The position numbers were made by a program, and so were the translations under genes. From Leptodactylus fallax (taxonomy: Eukaryota; Chordata; Amphibia; Anura; Leptodactylidae), in the NCBI GenBank assembly GCA_947044405.1, contig CAMRHE010000356.1, positions 496,001 through 560,000 on the forward strand: a stretch of DNA of 64,000 bases. The letters run 5' to 3'. The notes beneath the pieces are model-generated. The model made no database searches. It had not been told where the DNA came from and saw only the letters and a list, made by a program, of their open reading frames with translations. Below, piece after piece: positions 34,103 through 44,422 of this stretch. Numbering within the stretch: the first letter of the stretch is position 1; each line of letters starts with the position of its first letter.

Positions 34103-35434
34103 ATGGCTGGTGGGACCAGAAGCATAACCAAACGTCTGCAGGACTTGGTTGCTGCTGAACTCCAGGAGATGGCAGATATGGAAGCTACCATAGCCATGCA
34201 AGAGGCGGAGCAAAGTCCTGAGAGGCTGGCACCAGAAAACATCACCATGCCAGACGGTTCCGCAGGTGCCCGGACCCCAGAGGTAACTGTGCCTGGAGGG
34301 ACCAGTTCTGTGGGGGTAACGGACTTATACTTGCAAATGGCCTTACAGCAGATAGACGCCAGTGACTATAGCACCCGTCTACAGGTGATTCTCCAGTACC
34401 GAGAAGCTGCAGAGCGCCGGGCGGAGAGAGAGGCCGCTGCTGCAGAGCGCCGGGCGGAAAGAGAGGCCGCTGCTGCAGAGCGTCGGGCGGAGTTGGAGCA
34501 TCAGCTTGAGCTAAAAAAGCTGGAACTTTGCCAGCAGGCGCAACCTTCCCCTGCACCAACTCCAGGAGCCCGAGCACTAAAGATCCGATCCGAGGACTTT
34601 CCAATCTTGGAAGATAACGGGGACTTGGACTCGTTCTTGCGGGGATTTGAGAGGGTGTGTAAGCAGCATCATATTCCCCAGGCAGAATGGGCCCGTTACC
34701 TGTCTCCCCGGCTGAAGGGAAAAGGCCTGGATGTTTCCACGAGCTTACCAGTGGACGCGGACTATGAGACCATCAAAGTGGCGCTGATCCGGAGATACCG
34801 GCTCACACCGGAGGTGTACCGCAAAAAGTTCCGGAATATCCAGCAGGATCCCACAGAGAGCTATGCGGATGTTCTGCACCACTTACAGGTTACATTCTGG
34901 CAGTGGATCAGAGGACTTACTGTCACCACGTTTGAGGGAATTGGGGATCTTATGATAAAGGAACAATTTCTCCAGGTGTGCCCTCTGGAGGTCCGCCAGT
35001 TCGTGTGTGATTGGAAACCCAAAACAGCAGACAAGGCTGCAGAGATTGCTGACGACTATGTGTCCACCAGGGAGCAAGGGTTCAAGAGAGGAGCCACACT
35101 GCAGAGACCCCCAAGCGGGAAGGAGGGGCAAAGCTGGAGTTCATCACAGCCTGCGGTCTCCAAGTGGGGTAAGACAAACTCTGTCCCGGGTGCCCCCTCT
35201 ACTTCCCCTGTCCCAAGAACTCTGGGCGCCCCGGGGACCCCCTCCAAGTACCAAGGAGAGGCCCGGCGGTGTCATGCTTGTAACCAGCCAGGACATTTCA
35301 AGGCGGAGTGCCCCAACCGCTCTAAGAACCCCCCTGTTTCCCCAGCCACGGCAGCTGGCTCATCTGTATACTTGGTGGGGAGGGAGGGGGTTGCAATCCA
35401 ATGCCAACAGTCAACAGGTCATTGTGGGGGGTAA
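34103..35434 (+). CDS. gag: LTR element gag (capsid and nucleocapsid)
   Basis: Start chosen at the ATG 34103 (MAGGTRSITKRLQDL), the first Met well inside the internal region. The frame is open further upstream into the LTR. Order: an acidic N-terminal part, a charged helix made of 12-residue repeats (AERRAEREAAAA, about 34411-34500), a capsid region (RKKFRNIQQDPTESYADVLH and REQ-type helices) like the Gmr1 Gag and the SCAN domain, and one zinc knuckle CHACNQPGHFKAEC (about 35270-35311), a CCHC motif for RNA binding. It ends at TAA 35432-35434. The protease follows in the +1 frame. Confidence 0.85.
   Translation: MAGGTRSITKRLQDLVAAELQEMADMEATIAMQEAEQSPERLAPENITMPDGSAGARTPEVTVPGGTSSVGVTDLYLQMALQQIDASDYSTRLQVILQYREAAERRAEREAAAAERRAEREAAAAERRAELEHQLELKKLELCQQAQPSPAPTPGARALKIRSEDFPILEDNGDLDSFLRGFERVCKQHHIPQAEWARYLSPRLKGKGLDVSTSLPVDADYETIKVALIRRYRLTPEVYRKKFRNIQQDPTESYADVLHHLQVTFWQWIRGLTVTTFEGIGDLMIKEQFLQVCPLEVRQFVCDWKPKTADKAAEIADDYVSTREQGFKRGATLQRPPSGKEGQSWSSSQPAVSKWGKTNSVPGAPSTSPVPRTLGAPGTPSKYQGEARRCHACNQPGHFKAECPNRSKNPPVSPATAAGSSVYLVGREGVAIQCQQSTGHCGG
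34411..34500 (+). repeat. 36-bp tandem repeat within gag
   Basis: About two and a half copies of a 36-bp unit that codes for AERRAEREAAAA. The unit keeps the frame and should form a charged alpha-helix. Confidence 0.85.
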
Positions 35435-37187
35435 AGTGGTCATGGGATTTTGGGACACTGGGGCACAGATTACTCTGGTGCAACCTGACTTGGTCCCTGC
35501 GGACAGTATTATCCCTGGAAAAACTCTGACCCTGAAGGGTATTGGACAAGAACGCGTAACTGTGCCCATGGCTTGCATCCATTTGGACTGGGGTGCGGGA
35601 AAAGGGATGCGTGATGTGGGGCTAGTGTCTGATCTGCCTGCCAATGTGCTATTGGGAAGAGATTTGGGGCCCTTGGTGTCCCAATATGGGGTGGGAGCAG
35701 CCCCACCTCGCTGTGACAAAATGTCTGTACTGAAGGATGATTTTAATGAGGTGTTGAAGCCTGTCACACAGGCAGAGGGAGGGGTCAGCTGCCTGTTTCC
35801 CCCTGCTGTGTGTCCAGCTAAAGTAATCAGTGAGCATGTGAATGAGACATTGTGGAATGCTGACCTGGCTGTAGCCCCGCCCACATCTGCGGGTGATGAG
35901 AGCCCCCTCAGTGTGACCCTGGCTCAGCCATTCCCCCATGCAGTTCACTGTGAATCAATGAATGAATGCAATGTCAATGTAATTGCTAATTCTTGCCTTG
36001 CAGGTTTACAGGGTAGCTCTTCTGAGATGCTGGGGGCAACCCCAACTGAGGACAATGTGCCAGGTGGTCAGGTGGGTCACGGGGATCTCAGGGCCGATCC
36101 GGATGAGGAACGGACTGCTGGTGTTGCAGTGGTAACCCGCAGCCAGAGTGCTAGAGGGGTGGAAGGCACTCCGACCCCTGAGCCGTTCCCTCTGTCACCC
36201 GGAGATGGCACTGAGACCGCCATGACTAGCCTCCCCACACTGGAGCCGGAGGAGTCCGGCGGGTATGTGACATGCACATCTCTTCTGTCTGGTTCCAGTC
36301 AGGAGTTCAGGGACGCTGTCCAAGCTGACCGCAGTCTGGATGCATTGAAGGAGCGTGCTGATCAACCTCCCTTGGAGTCGGACAAGGACCGCGTGTACTG
36401 GGAGCAAGGGAGGTTGTACCGGGAAACGATCCCCACAAGGGGAAAAGAAAGTCGGCTCAGGGAGAAACATTTAGTGGTACCCCAACCCTACCGGGTGGAG
36501 TTGTTGCGGATTGCTCATGATATTCCACTGGCAGGCCACCTGGGGATCGCTAAGACCAAGGCTCGCCTCAGCCACTTATTCTACTGGCCTAAGATGGGGA
36601 CAGATGTAGCTAAATACTGCCGTTCATGTGACACTTGTCAGAGGATGGGCAAGGCGGAGCAAGGCTCCAAAGCACCAATGATACCTATGCCCATCATAAC
36701 CGAACCTTTCCAGCGGGTGGCTGTGGATCTCATTGGACCCCTGTCCATTCCCAGTCGCACCGGGAAACGTTTCATATTAACGGTAGTAGACTACACTACT
36801 AGGTACCCGGAAGCTGTCGCGCTGTCTTCCACCCGGGCTGATGTAGTGGCCAAGGCTCTGGTAGGCATCTTCGCCCGTGTTGGATTTCCCAGAGAGATGC
36901 TCACAGACCAAGGTACCCAGTTCACATCTGCCTTGATGCAAGGCCTGTGTAAGGTAACAGAGGTGCAACATCTGGTGTCCAGCCCGTATCACCCACAGAC
37001 CAATGGCCTGTGCGAACGGTTCAATGGCACCCTGGAGCAGATGCTCAGGATGTTAGTCGAGTCCCATGGGCGTGACTGGGAGCCTTATCTCCCGGACCTG
37101 CTGTTCGCTTACCGGGAGGTGCCGCAAGCCTCAACGGGTTCTTCCCCTTTGAGCTCTTGTACGGGAGACGTGTACGTGGGCCCCTAA
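35391..37187 (+). CDS. pol: LTR element pol: protease and integrase, no reverse transcriptase
   Basis: Frame +1 relative to gag, open from 35007. Aspartic protease: GFWDTGAQITL (Asp-Thr-Gly catalytic motif) and VLLGRDLG about 80 residues later. A linker of about 200 residues follows with no domain. Integrase comes next: an HHCC zinc-binding part (HDIPLAGHLGIAKTKA, then CRSCDTCQRMG), then the catalytic triad in VAVDLIGPL, MLTDQGTQF and GLCERFNGTL. No reverse transcriptase motif such as a YxDD-type box occurs. The frame is lost at about 37136 in a short G run. Matching integrase sequence (LYGRRVRGPLTLVKESW) continues in another frame. Confidence 0.88.
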   Translation: MQSNANSQQVIVGGKVVMGFWDTGAQITLVQPDLVPADSIIPGKTLTLKGIGQERVTVPMACIHLDWGAGKGMRDVGLVSDLPANVLLGRDLGPLVSQYGVGAAPPRCDKMSVLKDDFNEVLKPVTQAEGGVSCLFPPAVCPAKVISEHVNETLWNADLAVAPPTSAGDESPLSVTLAQPFPHAVHCESMNECNVNVIANSCLAGLQGSSSEMLGATPTEDNVPGGQVGHGDLRADPDEERTAGVAVVTRSQSARGVEGTPTPEPFPLSPGDGTETAMTSLPTLEPEESGGYVTCTSLLSGSSQEFRDAVQADRSLDALKERADQPPLESDKDRVYWEQGRLYRETIPTRGKESRLREKHLVVPQPYRVELLRIAHDIPLAGHLGIAKTKARLSHLFYWPKMGTDVAKYCRSCDTCQRMGKAEQGSKAPMIPMPIITEPFQRVAVDLIGPLSIPSRTGKRFILTVVDYTTRYPEAVALSSTRADVVAKALVGIFARVGFPREMLTDQGTQFTSALMQGLCKVTEVQHLVSSPYHPQTNGLCERFNGTLEQMLRMLVESHGRDWEPYLPDLLFAYREVPQASTGSSPLSSCTGDVYVGP

Positions 37188-38086
37188 CTCTTGTGAAAGA
37201 GTCCTGGGAAGGAGAAACAGCCATCCAAGGTGTGCCAGTTGTGCCCATGGCCCAAGTGCAGACGGCATGGGGTGCTGGAGGTGGGACCCAAGAAGGGGGT
37301 GTGTCAAATGTATTACCTGTCAATGTATTGTGGAGGGATGGTTTGGGGAAGCATAATCTCAGTCATTTGCCCAAGGTATCACCATCACCCACCCAAGTAC
37401 AGGAGGAACAGGGTGTAGGCCCAAAGGGGCAAGGCGTCTGGGAGGGAGGACAGGGTCCAAACATACCTGTGCCAGAACCAGAGGTGCCCCTAGGTTTGGA
37501 AGCAAAGGGGGAGGTGCAGAATCCCCTAGAACTCTCCCAACTAGCGGCTAGTGTGGGAGAGACCCTTAGAGACTGCCAGGAAGGGGTCTCTAAACTGGTA
37601 TCACAAGGGCCTGGGGTTGCGAGTGTGGATCTGCGGGATGCCAGCACTCAGCACGAGGTCCCAGTGCAGGCCGGGGGTAGCCAGGTGGGCGGAGACTGCC
37701 GGGATGGGGTCTCAGCACCGGTACCACAAGGGCCTGGGGTTGCGAGTGTGGATCTGCGGGATGCCAGCACTCACAACGAGGTCCCAGTGCAGGCCGGGGG
37801 TAGCCAGGTGGGCGGAGACTGCCGGGATGGGGTCTCAGCACCGGTACCACAAGGGCCTGGGGTTGTGAGTGTGGGTCGGAGGGACCCAGAGCAAGCAGGA
37901 GGTAGCCAGGTCTACTTAATTCCGAGCCTGAACCTTAGAAGAGTCTCCATTCAGACAGGAGAGGAAGAGGGTATCAGTACGCCAGGAATATGGTCAGGGA
38001 CCAGCGCAGGTCCCGGCGGGGGTGAGGCCGCCAAGGTGTCCGCGGAAGGCGATCTTAGGATCGTCCTTCCTCCTGACACGCTCTAA
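37157..38086 (+). pseudogene. Integrase remainder fused to a repetitive tail
   Basis: Open for 309 codons in the frame one base off pol. The first residues, LYGRRVRGPLTLVKESWEG, continue the integrase. After that, similarity to the family stops. The rest is Gly-, Val- and Pro-rich with three copies of a 41-residue unit (GPGVASVDLRDAS, EVPVQAGGSQVGGDCRDGVS). Where a Gmr1 element would have the integrase end, reverse transcriptase and RNase H, this tail runs into the polypurine tract. No function is assigned. Confidence 0.7.
37607..37895 (+). repeat. 123-bp (41-codon) tandem repeat
   Basis: Copies start at about 37607, 37730 and 37853 (partial). The first two are nearly identical (CAGCACGAGG against CACAACGAGG is one of few differences), so the expansion is recent. 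The unit length keeps the reading frame. Confidence 0.92.
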
Positions 38087-38096
38087 AAGGGGGAGG
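38085..38096 (+). promoter_or_regulatory. Polypurine tract
   Basis: AAAAGGGGGAGG lies directly before the TGTGATG start of the 3' LTR, the expected place for plus-strand priming. Confidence 0.9.
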
Positions 38097-38938
38097 TGTG
38101 ATGAACCGACCCTCAGTTTTATATCTTTCTTGGAAGTGTGTTTTACTTGCTTAGGTCAGTCCTTCCCCCACTTGGAATGCGGTGCTTTAGTGGAGTCCAC
38201 ATTGCTGGACGATAGGCTTCACTGGTTTTATGTGTGTTCATTGGAGATGGCTTGCTATAGCCAGGCACTTTTATTATCCCTGGCCAGGTGGGATGGGGGA
38301 TAGCAAGCCTTAACTTCACCCTTCTCTCCAAGGGTTCTGCAAAGGTGGGAGAAAGGGGGCTGCCTGGGTGCAAGGGGTGGGTGGAGCACTAGCCATATGC
38401 TGTGGGCAGACCTGGATTCTGGGGTCATTCAGCAAAGAGGCAGTAAGGAGCTCTGATCTGGGAGAAGATGAGAGGGCCTGCCCTACTGAGGAATGCTTTG
38501 AGGGCCTAGTGCTGGACAGCATGTAGAAGGATTGTTTTATGCAACTTGCTTAAGCTTGCGCCCTAGGCCCAAAACTCTGCTGTGGCCTAGAGAAAAGGAC
38601 TACAAGTATTCATTGTGCTGAGCATGGAAGAGAGACAGCTAGGACAAAGCTGTGTGCTCAGGTATCTTTTCTAAACTTTTATTTCCCTTTTACTTTGTTT
38701 TGTATGGTATCATCGCTCTTTTGCTTGTATGTTTATGCTTGATCATATTAATATTGTATATTTCTGTATATGCTATTAATCCATACCGACCCACTTGGGT
38801 TATTAAACATATAAAATTTATATCGCTCATTTCATTTTATCCTATGACCCGGTCTACTCACGGTGTGTGAGTGGGATGTTAAGAAAGAAGTTTGATCGCA
38901 GGCGTGCCAGGCGGCTGGGCGAGGCGATATTCTTCACA
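38097..38938 (+). repeat. 3' LTR
   Basis: 842 bp, same ends as the 5' LTR and two substitutions from it. Followed by the second TSD copy, AACAC. Both LTRs contain an open frame of 72 codons with hydrophobic stretches, which looks fortuitous. Confidence 0.96.
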
Positions 38939-38943
38939 AACAC

Positions 38944-40417
38944 CTTTAAAGGAACATTGCATATAAAACATTTGGGGTATTTGGCATTATTCAGCTGTAG
39001 TAGAAAGCATTTCTGTTTGAATGCAATGCATTTTTTTTATTTATTTTTTTGTAAAAAGATTAATTTGCAAAAACCCTGGTTGGGGGGATGAGGACACATT
39101 TACCAAAGTATTCATAGCAAAACATCTTCTAAAGGAATTTAAAGTGGAACTCTTGTTGCAGCTAGTCAAATACTGCAGTTATATACAATATGAGCCTCTC
39201 TTCTAACCTGCCTGAGGTTGAGAGAAATTCTGTCTGTTGAACACAGGAAACACATGGTCATGTCATTATAACAGCTTGTGCATGACAGCCGAAGCAGACT
39301 GGGTTCAGCTCCTCTCTGATCAGCAGCAGACGCACAGCACCATGGGATTTGTAGTTTGTGCTCTAGAAACAGGTTAATAAATATCAATACTGCCATACTC
39401 AATACCCAAGGACAATTGATAAGATAAAGATTGGCCACCATGCATACTATATGTATGAGCAGCATTAGTCTGGGACTAGTGCAATGCAATATATGTTTTC
39501 TTTTTTAATTTTGATAGAAAATTTTTGTTCACTTTTTTTCTTTTTCAGAAAAAATAAAAATCACAAATCCAATATGCTTAATATGCTAAAATCCCAAATC
39601 CTGTCCCAGAGTTTGGACTACTATGTAGTGTAATTTCTCAATTCACTATTGTAAATAAAATGAAATCATGGATCCCAAACCTTCTTCGGGTTCTATATTC
39701 TATCTAGTAGCTTATACCCGTTTTTAGCTAAATATACTTTAGCAGTTATTAAAACAAATTGCAACAGTTTAAGGTTATGTGACAACCATTCCACATGTTT
39801 AGCCCCTTAGCAACTTTTTCCAAAAAGATCAAATATTCCTCCAAAAACTCTGTACTACAGGGCACATCCACCACATGTGTATCATGGATCCAGTAACATC
39901 ACACCCTCTGTAACATTTCCCTTATGATCTAGGTATATTTTACTTTGCTTTAAAGGTGTCAGATATACTGTTTGCAAAAGTTACAATGAAGTTTCTAATA
40001 AAAACACTTTGTCTACTACCTCCACCTAATACTGTTGCAATTTTATGTCACTTTTCAAAAGAAAATTCTTCTCTCAACTCTTCTTCTCATTTTTTCCTGC
40101 ACATAAATTTTCCTTCTCTGGAAACATTTAGCCTATTGTAGCACAGGGATATCATACAGTATATTTTGTTGTATGCATGCCAGGGCCAGTGGGCTTATTG
40201 GGTCCAGGGTGGTATGGATAAGCAAAATGTCTGTGGAATAGACTATGAGGTCACTCCACATGCCCAAAGACCTACAGCTGGAGCAAATTTTTCTAATATT
40301 GGTGGATATGTAATGTATTTTGCTATTGTAAATGCATATGTTGTCTTAAAATGCTTTTAGTAAACCCTATTGAAAGTTTGACTTAAAAAGAATTTATTTT
40401 CTATATTGTGCTTCCAG
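38944..40417. other. Intron D-E after the LTR element
   Basis: The first bases continue the MITE end interrupted by the LTR element. The rest is AT-rich, with a T-rich tract near 39495-39545, and no gene or transposon is recognised before the acceptor of exon E. Confidence 0.4.
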
Positions 40418-40556
40418 GATATCAGCTGAATTCTGCAGAATGTATTGATATCAGATATAATCGGACTGTCCCCGATCATTATTGTCATTACTACCCAGAA
40501 AATAAGAAGCCTAAACCTAAACTAAAGGAATGCAATATGGATCCCTGCCCATCCAG
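40418..40556 (+). CDS. ADAMTSL3: ADAMTSL3 exon E: thrombospondin repeat
   Basis: A 139-nt exon, acceptor GTGCTTCCAG and donor GTTGGT. The donor is weaker than the rest, but it is the one that joins in frame to exon F. It starts with two bases that complete the last Gly codon of exon D and ends in phase 2. The translation includes YQLNSAECIDIRYNRTVPDH, YCHYYPENKKPKPKLKEC and NMDPCP, closing the repeat opened in exon D. NRT is a possible N-glycosylation site. Confidence 0.94.
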
Positions 40557-43500
40557 GTTGGTAAAGCGATTTATTTATTAATGTGTAGTGTGCGGGGTTT
40601 TCCAAAATTGTCTGGAAAAAAAAGCAAGTTAAGAAATCAGATCTTTGATGTGGTTAAGTAGATGTAATCTATGCTATATGGAGGTATGCTGCCTGTCACT
40701 ATGCCGGAATTCTAGGACATGGAGAGGAAGTAGAGCCTGACACAAAAACAGTGGAGGAAACACTCCAGAATATTTCCACTTCCTGCTCCATTTCTTTAAT
40801 TCCACACTAAACGCGCCTCTGCCTTTACTTTTGACACATATGTGGTTAGCCTGAGAAAGTGCAAGACATAAATAGTTCTTACATGAAAGTTCTGAAGTAA
40901 GACCACCCCTGTCTGAACATTATTGTCTGCAGGGAAACACGCATGGCTGCTTAGTCAAACCAAATTATAATCCCATTCATTAGAATTTTTGCTGAATTCT
41001 GCTTTATTTGGGTAATCAGATGTCCAGACTGACTGCTGTTTCCTCTCAAGGAGGAGAACATTAAATCCCTTGTCAATGCAGCTCTAACAGAAAAGAACTT
41101 CAAGCCCCATCAATCTTTTGCTGCCGTGGTTCAGGGTTCCACTTGTCGTGTGTCAGATCCTCCACCCATTTTGTGACTTTACTGATTCCATGATTTCCTG
41201 TCAGTTCACAGATGTAAGTGGGCATCAGATGGGAGAGGCAGAGAAAACAGAAACTATAGATGAAGCAAAGTGATGATGAAAAACCGCTTGGTTATATTTT
41301 CATGATTATTAATTATATTTTAAGCTTCGGCCCAATTTGCTGATCTTGAGACGTAATTTCAGCTCTGAAGCTTGTGATAAATTACATAGTATCGGAACAG
41401 GATGGTAATATGGATATGAATGTAAAATAGTTTTGCACAACCTGATATTTCCTAGACTTTGATTAAGGAGGAAATCTGAGCAAATATAATCCAGTGTTAC
41501 AATTGAGTCCTGATATTATACCTGTTTCATGACTAGGATGATACCTCTATTATATGCCCACCTACAGTAAATTATTTGCAGTGAATGGTAGAGTGGACCA
41601 TACTGTATATTTTCACATCCACAAAGACAGATTTCACTAACATATTGCTTTTTTCATGACGTGAACATCAGACACCAAATTTAGACAGATACCTGGCCAT
41701 TCACTTGCGCAAAAAGGCAGCTGAACCAGCCAATTTTAACAGGAGTGAGCAATAATATCCTGTGTAAGGGCTCCCCCCCAACTGTTCACTGATGGCAGAT
41801 GTAGGAAAAAGAGGGATCGGGCATGTTGAAATCCTTTGTTCTTGTGGGAGACAAGCTTCTGCTGTTCTTACTGGCTTAAAATGATGTTTCCACGAATAAA
41901 ACTTTTCTCCTATCATCTGATCACAAGAAGTGGTATGTATGTGTGATTACTGCTCTACTCGCTTCTACAGAACTGATGGTGATAGATGAGTATACCATTT
42001 TTCTATTCTCATGATGGGGGACAGGGAGTTGAGATCCTAGTGGTGGACCCTCCAGAGATAAGACTCTTATCTCCTATCTTGTGGATAGTAGAAAAGCTTT
42101 GTTAGTGGAAAACACCTTTCAGGCTGAGGCTCAACAAACTGCAGCAAAATCTGCAATAAAGAAAGCTGCATTTCCGCAACTTGAGGCCTCAGCCTAAGAC
42201 ATTTATGTCAGGTTTTCACAGCTAAGTTCTGCTGTTATTGATGGCGTCTAGTACTTGGTCACTTCTCTTATTTCTATACAGGTAAATACACACTACATGT
42301 TTATGGAAGGATTAGGGCTTTTAATTGTTTACACTAAACAGGTGAATACGTGTAGTACAAAACACAGATGAGCCGCAAAAGCGATGAGGGAGATAAGGTG
42401 CTTGCAATTCCTCCACTGTGATAAATGGTGGTGGTCTAGAAGACCAGACCCCACTTATCAAACTTTGATGGTCTATTCTAAGGATTCCATGTAACAATCC
42501 GTGGTAATTTTATATCCTTTTCGCTATAGCTACAAAGTAAGTTATTGTGCTAAATAGTGGGACAAACTGATACATTTACTTTGGATTTATTTGCACTTGT
42601 ACATCACTATACTTTATGTGTTGTCTTGCTTTCAATGAAAATGTGTGTACAGTATATGAGAAACTTAATTGTGAGCCACTCTGGAAACAAGACTGATGCA
42701 AGTGAATATTGTGTGCAGTACTTTGGAATATTTAGCGGTGCAAGATAAATAATACATAATAATAAGAAAAGTCAAGTAACCCAAACAACCTGCTAACCCA
42801 GGCGGCTCTGGGTCAATTCCTGCTCCTGGCTACTTCTGGCACTCATAAGATTTTGTACTTTTTTTCTAATATTTAAAATTTAGCTTTAAATTAATTAGTA
42901 TAGTTCTAATATGTGAAAAAGTTGAAGTGGTTATACCCACAAAATAATATAGGACTGCCAGCAGCAAGTCAAAAAATGTAATGATCATATTGGCAGCAAT
43001 TTAATTCTGTGGCGCCAGCTCTGATTCCAGGAGAAACTCGAAAATGCTGACAGCTCCAAAAGCTTGACTCAGTGTTCAATCGTGGGCAAAAATCATGTTC
43101 ATAAGAACCAAAAACACAATATCTTTCTGTAGACTTCAAAAGCAACATTGTCACAGGACGTGATAAGATCAAAGAAAAATGCCTCCCACACAAGGCTTAT
43201 ACAAAAACATGTTGTGGGTAATATTTTGGCTTAGATTGTAAGTACATTTGGACATGGCTTTCTTATCCTCATGTGTTATGTTCTTGTATGGATTTTGTTG
43301 AAATCTGTAGAAGTTGTCAAGGCAGACACAATGACAACATCTAAAATAGGACAATTACTTATATATAATGTAAGTATAAACTGATTGTCAAAATAACTAC
43401 TGCTTCTGCAGAGAAGTGGGATCCAAACTTGGATCTTTCCTGGTTCTAGTTATTTGTTCATCCGTTGGATCTGGCTACAACTGCCTATACAGCAACTGCC

Positions 43501-44229
43501 AGGAGCTGGAGACTTTCTGCTCTGCCATCTGGTGTCCTACTGTGAGGCAGGAGGTTTAATGATGTCATTGCCATGTCTGCATCCTTCAGGCTGACCGATA
43601 GCACCATGTGGGAAATGAGTAATCAAAATACCAACACTGTAAAGGTGCATTATATGGGGGCTCTATAAAGGAGCACTATGTCAATGTAGGGCATTATAAA
43701 GTTGTCTTATGTGGGTGCACTGTAATATAAAGAAGACAAGTTGCAATATGCAGGAGGTTGTAAAGAGGCAATATACATAGGTAGTATGCAAGGTCACTGT
43801 TGTCTTTTAAAGGGCTTCTATGTGGCTTTTATCTTTGAAGGTGCCCTATTTAACACATTTTAGTGATGGTACATTGTGGCACTGTTATTTTTGGGGCACT
43901 ATGGCACTATTTTCAGAGGGCTTAGTGTGTGGTGCTGTTTTTCTTAGTGTGCGCAGTATGTGTGTATCTGGTTTGACTTAGTTCAGTGGGTAAGGAGCCA
44001 AAGACTTATGTGTAACAACCCCTGCATCATTGAGGCCATAGAGATCTGGGCTTGATGGAGAAAAATAGAGGAGAGAATTCAACAATCTGAGAAGTCATCA
44101 CCTGTCACTAAATATCATAGTTTATCATAGTTTATTTTGCCTCTGACTGCACCTGGTCAGTAATGTAACCATTAATATGGTCTAGAGAGATGATGGAAGC
44201 TACCATTCTTGTGAAATAACAGCTCCTAC
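40557..44229. other. Intron E-F, first half
   Basis: No gene. A short palindromic MITE lies at 42119-42200 (CAGGCTGAGGCTCAACAA against its complement near GAGGCCTCAGCCTAAG), related to 18224-18400. A decayed repeat is at 42030-42110. At 43620-43960 spaced GGTGCATTATATGGGGG-like words suggest an old minisatellite. Confidence 0.4.
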
Positions 44230-44422
44230 GGGCTGGTTCACATCTGCGTTCGGTTTCCGTTCGGGGAGTTCGCTTGTGGACCCCCCCGAACAGAAACCTA
44301 TATGCATAGAAAAGCGGTTTACCTATGGAAACCTGCGGACCCCATAGACTATAATATAGGTTTCCGTTCGGGGGTCAAGCGGTATCCCCGAACAGAAACC
44401 GAATGCAGATGTGAACCGGCCC
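44230..44422. mobile_element. MITE with 'GGGCTGGTTCACATCTGCG' ends
   Basis: A 193-bp element whose left end GGGCTGGTTCACATCTGCGT is complementary over about 35 bases to the right end, which closes GCAGATGTGAACCGGCCC. The inside holds two more complementary words (GGTTTCCGTTCGGGG and CCCCGAACAGAAACC). It is the best-preserved of the 'GGTTCACA' group in this window. Confidence 0.8.

Larger units (their letters stand above)
33063..38938 (+). mobile_element. Ty3/Gypsy LTR retrotransposon, Gmr1-like, lacking reverse transcriptase and RNase H
   Basis: 5876 bp with a 5-bp TSD, AACAC (33058-33062 and 38939-38943), two 842-bp LTRs that begin TGTGA and end TCACA, a likely primer-binding site at 33906 and a polypurine tract at 38085-38096. 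Coding order is gag, protease, integrase and then a repetitive tail. The capsid resembles the Gmr1-type Gag from which the SCAN domain is thought to derive. Gmr1 elements have integrase before reverse transcriptase. Here nothing resembling reverse transcriptase lies on either side of the integrase. The LTRs differ at two positions, so insertion is recent. Confidence 0.9.

Noticed and set aside
34242..34604. 120-codon - strand frame opposite gag
   Set aside because: Antisense reading of the gag repeats. The + strand has domain evidence.
35690..36300. Possible hidden reverse transcriptase between protease and integrase
   Set aside because: The translated linker is Ser-, Pro- and Thr-rich and has no YxDD-like box or palm motifs. 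In Gmr1 elements this place is normally a short linker anyway.
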